64,000 bases of DNA from Donghicola sp041224595. Its GTDB lineage: Bacteria; Pseudomonadota; Alphaproteobacteria; Rhodobacterales; Rhodobacteraceae. Both the position numbers and the translations under genes were made by a program. The stretch is taken from positions 1 through 64,000 of the forward strand of contig NZ_JBGFGN010000146.1 of assembly GCF_041224595.1 (NCBI RefSeq). The letters run 5' to 3'. Below are positions 62,208 through 64,000 of the stretch, one piece after another (within the stretch, counting starts at the first letter, position 1; each line of letters opens with the position of its first letter). Under the pieces are notes generated by a model that made no database searches, was not told the DNA's origin, and saw nothing but the letters and a program-made list of their open reading frames with translations.

Positions 62208-63431
62208 ATGGAAACTTTCAGCCTTGGCGTTCTGCTCTTTTCGCTCATCGTGGTTGCGCTGGTTGCGGTCATTCTGATGGCGCGCTCGCGTCTGGTGTCG
62301 ACCGGCAACGTCAACATCACCATCAATGGTGAGCGGACCATCTCTGTTCCTGCGGGTGGCAAGCTGCTGCAAACTCTCGCGGCAGAGAAGCTCTTTGTGC
62401 CTTCGGCATGTGGCGGTGGTGGCACTTGTGCCCAATGCCGCGTGCGTGTGCACGAAGGTGGCGGATCAATCCTGCCCACCGAAGAAAGCCACATCACCAA
62501 GCGCGAGGCCGCTTGCGGTGACCGGCTGTCCTGCCAGGTCGCGGTCAAGCAAGACATGCAGGTCGAAGTACCCGAAGAAGTCTTTGGTGTGAAAAAGTGG
62601 GAGTGTACCGTCCGCTCCAACGAGAACGTCGCGACGTTCATCAAAGCGTTGGTTCTGGAACTGCCCGAAGGCGAGGATGTGAATTTCCGTGCCGGTGGAT
62701 ATATCCAGATCGAAGCACCTGCGCACCACGCCAAGTACACCGATTTCGATGTTCAGGAAGAGTATCGGGAAGACTGGGACAAGTTTAACATCTGGCAGTA
62801 CGAGTCCAAGGTCGATGAGCCCATCGAGCGCGCGTACTCCATGGCGAACTATCCGGACGAAAAGGGCATGATCATGCTCAATGTTCGGATCGCGACCCCG
62901 CCGCCGCGCTCCGAAGGCGTGCCTCCGGGCAAGATGTCATCCTACATCTTCAACCTAAAGCCTGGCGACAAAGTCACCATCTCGGGTCCGTTCGGCGAGT
63001 TCTTTGCCCGCGAAACCGAAAAAGAGATGGTCTTTATCGGTGGTGGTGCCGGTATGGCACCAATGCGCTCGCACATCTTTGACCAGCTCAAACGCCTGAA
63101 GAACAAGGACCGCAAGATCAGCTTCTGGTACGGTGCCCGTTCGAAGCGCGAGATGTTCTTTGTCGAGGATTTCGATGAGCTCGCCGCCGAGTTCCCGAAC
63201 TTCGAATGGCACGTGGCGCTGTCCGATGCGCTACCTGAGGACGAATGGAAGGGCTACACCGGCTTCATCCACAACGTTCTTTTCGAAGAGTACCTGAAGA
63301 ACCACCCGAATCCCGAAGATTGCGAATACTACATGTGTGGTCCGCCGATCATGAACCAATCGGTGATCAACATGCTCCTTGAGTTGGGCGTTGATCGTGA
63401 GGACATCATGCTCGATGACTTCGGAGGTTAA
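62208..63431 (+). CDS. nqrF: Na+-NQR subunit F
   Basis: A 407-residue entry subunit. A membrane helix at residues 5-25 is followed by a [2Fe-2S] ferredoxin domain (CGGGGTCAQC, then CGDRLSC) and an FAD/NADH domain with RAYSMANYP and GGGAGMAPMRS. It takes electrons from NADH. GGAGG lies before the ATG. The operon ends here with an intrinsic terminator. Confidence 0.97.
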   Translation: METFSLGVLLFSLIVVALVAVILMARSRLVSTGNVNITINGERTISVPAGGKLLQTLAAEKLFVPSACGGGGTCAQCRVRVHEGGGSILPTEESHITKREAACGDRLSCQVAVKQDMQVEVPEEVFGVKKWECTVRSNENVATFIKALVLELPEGEDVNFRAGGYIQIEAPAHHAKYTDFDVQEEYREDWDKFNIWQYESKVDEPIERAYSMANYPDEKGMIMLNVRIATPPPRSEGVPPGKMSSYIFNLKPGDKVTISGPFGEFFARETEKEMVFIGGGAGMAPMRSHIFDQLKRLKNKDRKISFWYGARSKREMFFVEDFDELAAEFPNFEWHVALSDALPEDEWKGYTGFIHNVLFEEYLKNHPNPEDCEYYMCGPPIMNQSVINMLLELGVDREDIMLDDFGG

Positions 63432-63438
63432 GCATTGG

Positions 63439-63466
63439 AACCCGCCCTTGTGGCGGGTTTCTTTTT
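63439..63466 (+). terminator. Intrinsic terminator of the nqr operon
   Basis: AACCCGCC and GGCGGGTT form an 8-bp stem with a five-base loop, followed by TCTTTTT. It starts 7 bp after the nqrF stop. Confidence 0.92.
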
Positions 63467-63574
63467 GCTCCTGCTAAATAAGAAAGCGCCCCTACCGATT
63501 GGTGCGACGTTTCAACGCTCTGGCATTGGACTTTGTCCCAATGGGCGCGTATCAGAGCGTCAGGGAGAGAGAAT

Positions 63575-64000
63575 ATGTCAGAATTTGCGATTTACCCGAG
63601 CCTGAAGGGCAGGGTCGTCTACGTCACCGGTGGTGCGTCCGGAATTGGTGCGCAAATCGTGGCGGCGATGGCGGAGCAGGGGGCACAGGTTGGCTTTGTC
63701 GATCTGGACGCAGCAGGCGCTGCCGCCGTTTCCGACCAGTACGAGAACGTCACCCACGAGATTTGCGATCTTCGCAACATTGACGCACTGCGAGAGGCCT
63801 TTGGACACCTGAAGGACCGGATCGGTGCTGCCGAGGTGCTGGTGAACAACGCTGCGCGGGATGATCGTCACAATTGGCAGGACGTGACGCCAGAGTATTG
63901 GGACGAGCGTCAGGCGACGAACATTCGCCACATGTTCTTTGCAATTCAGGCCGTGGCGCCTGACATGATCGCGGCAGGGTCTGGCTCCATCATCAATATG
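63575..64000 (+). CDS. Short-chain dehydrogenase, D-xylose 1-dehydrogenase-like (partial)
   Basis: The first 142 residues of an SDR enzyme; the gene runs out of the window and has no stop in it. The NAD(P) motif is VTGGASGIG near residue 18. The NNAARDDRHNWQDVT region near residue 92 and WDERQATNIRHMFF closely follow Caulobacter-type xylose dehydrogenase, as does the N-terminus IYPSLKG. It would oxidise an aldose to its lactone. GGGAGA lies before the ATG. The catalytic Tyr-Lys part lies beyond the window. Confidence 0.85.
   Translation, partial: MSEFAIYPSLKGRVVYVTGGASGIGAQIVAAMAEQGAQVGFVDLDAAGAAAVSDQYENVTHEICDLRNIDALREAFGHLKDRIGAAEVLVNNAARDDRHNWQDVTPEYWDERQATNIRHMFFAIQAVAPDMIAAGSGSIINM

Overview
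The window reads as DNA of a marine alphaproteobacterium of the Rhodobacterales (Roseobacter group). The evidence is a class I lysyl-tRNA synthetase, a full Na+-NQR operon, repABC-type replication genes with RepA-like partition proteins, moderately high GC and dense gene packing. Several convergent neighbours have abutting or overlapping stop codons. No rRNA, tRNA, insertion sequence or CRISPR array was seen.

Layout. 0-8 kb: a VOC protein, a TSUP exporter, a 3-hydroxybenzoate 4-monooxygenase (mobA) divergent from a MarR regulator across a two-site palindromic control region, a GntP-type permease, and a large DUF3141 protein with a PHA-synthase-like Cys nucleophile and a TerB-like C-terminus. 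8-24.7 kb: mostly chromosomal-type housekeeping genes: outer-membrane protein, sulfotransferase, beta-helix protein, DUF4864, lysS (class I), TerB, PBP4, nadD, ettA, H-type lectin, tesA/ybbA/ybbP, thioredoxin-2, a gamma-glutamylcyclotransferase-like protein and CsbD. 24.8-34 kb: an Orn/Lys/Arg decarboxylase, then a surface-polysaccharide export locus (KpsT, KpsE, KpsM) flanked by two glycosyltransferases that resemble galactofuranosyltransferases, and a PagL-like lipid A deacylase. 34-38.4 kb: usp-agcS, an M29 aminopeptidase and a small orphan gene.

38.6-44.9 kb is a complete plasmid-type repABC module: two identical 16-bp palindromic parS candidates, a candidate antisense RNA between repB and repC, and an AT-rich stretch in repC that may hold the origin. 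It is followed directly by a second repA/parA-parB pair with no initiator gene of its own. 44.9-53 kb is accessory in character: two related membrane histidine kinases on either side of a small HPt-like gene, htpX, a HipA kinase without a visible HipB, and a third histidine kinase broken near its end by a frameshift. 53-56 kb holds a CDF transporter, a DUF900 lipoprotein and a CBS protein. 56-63.5 kb carries nqrM and apbE divergent from nqrABCDEF: the Na+ pump together with its iron-centre maturation factor and its flavin transferase. The window ends inside an SDR gene close to D-xylose 1-dehydrogenase.

The main puzzle is plasmid replication and partition genes among genes normally found on a chromosome (lysS, nadD, ettA, nqr). 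Either a plasmid has integrated into the chromosome, or this is a chromid-like replicon with core genes. The sequence alone does not decide between these.
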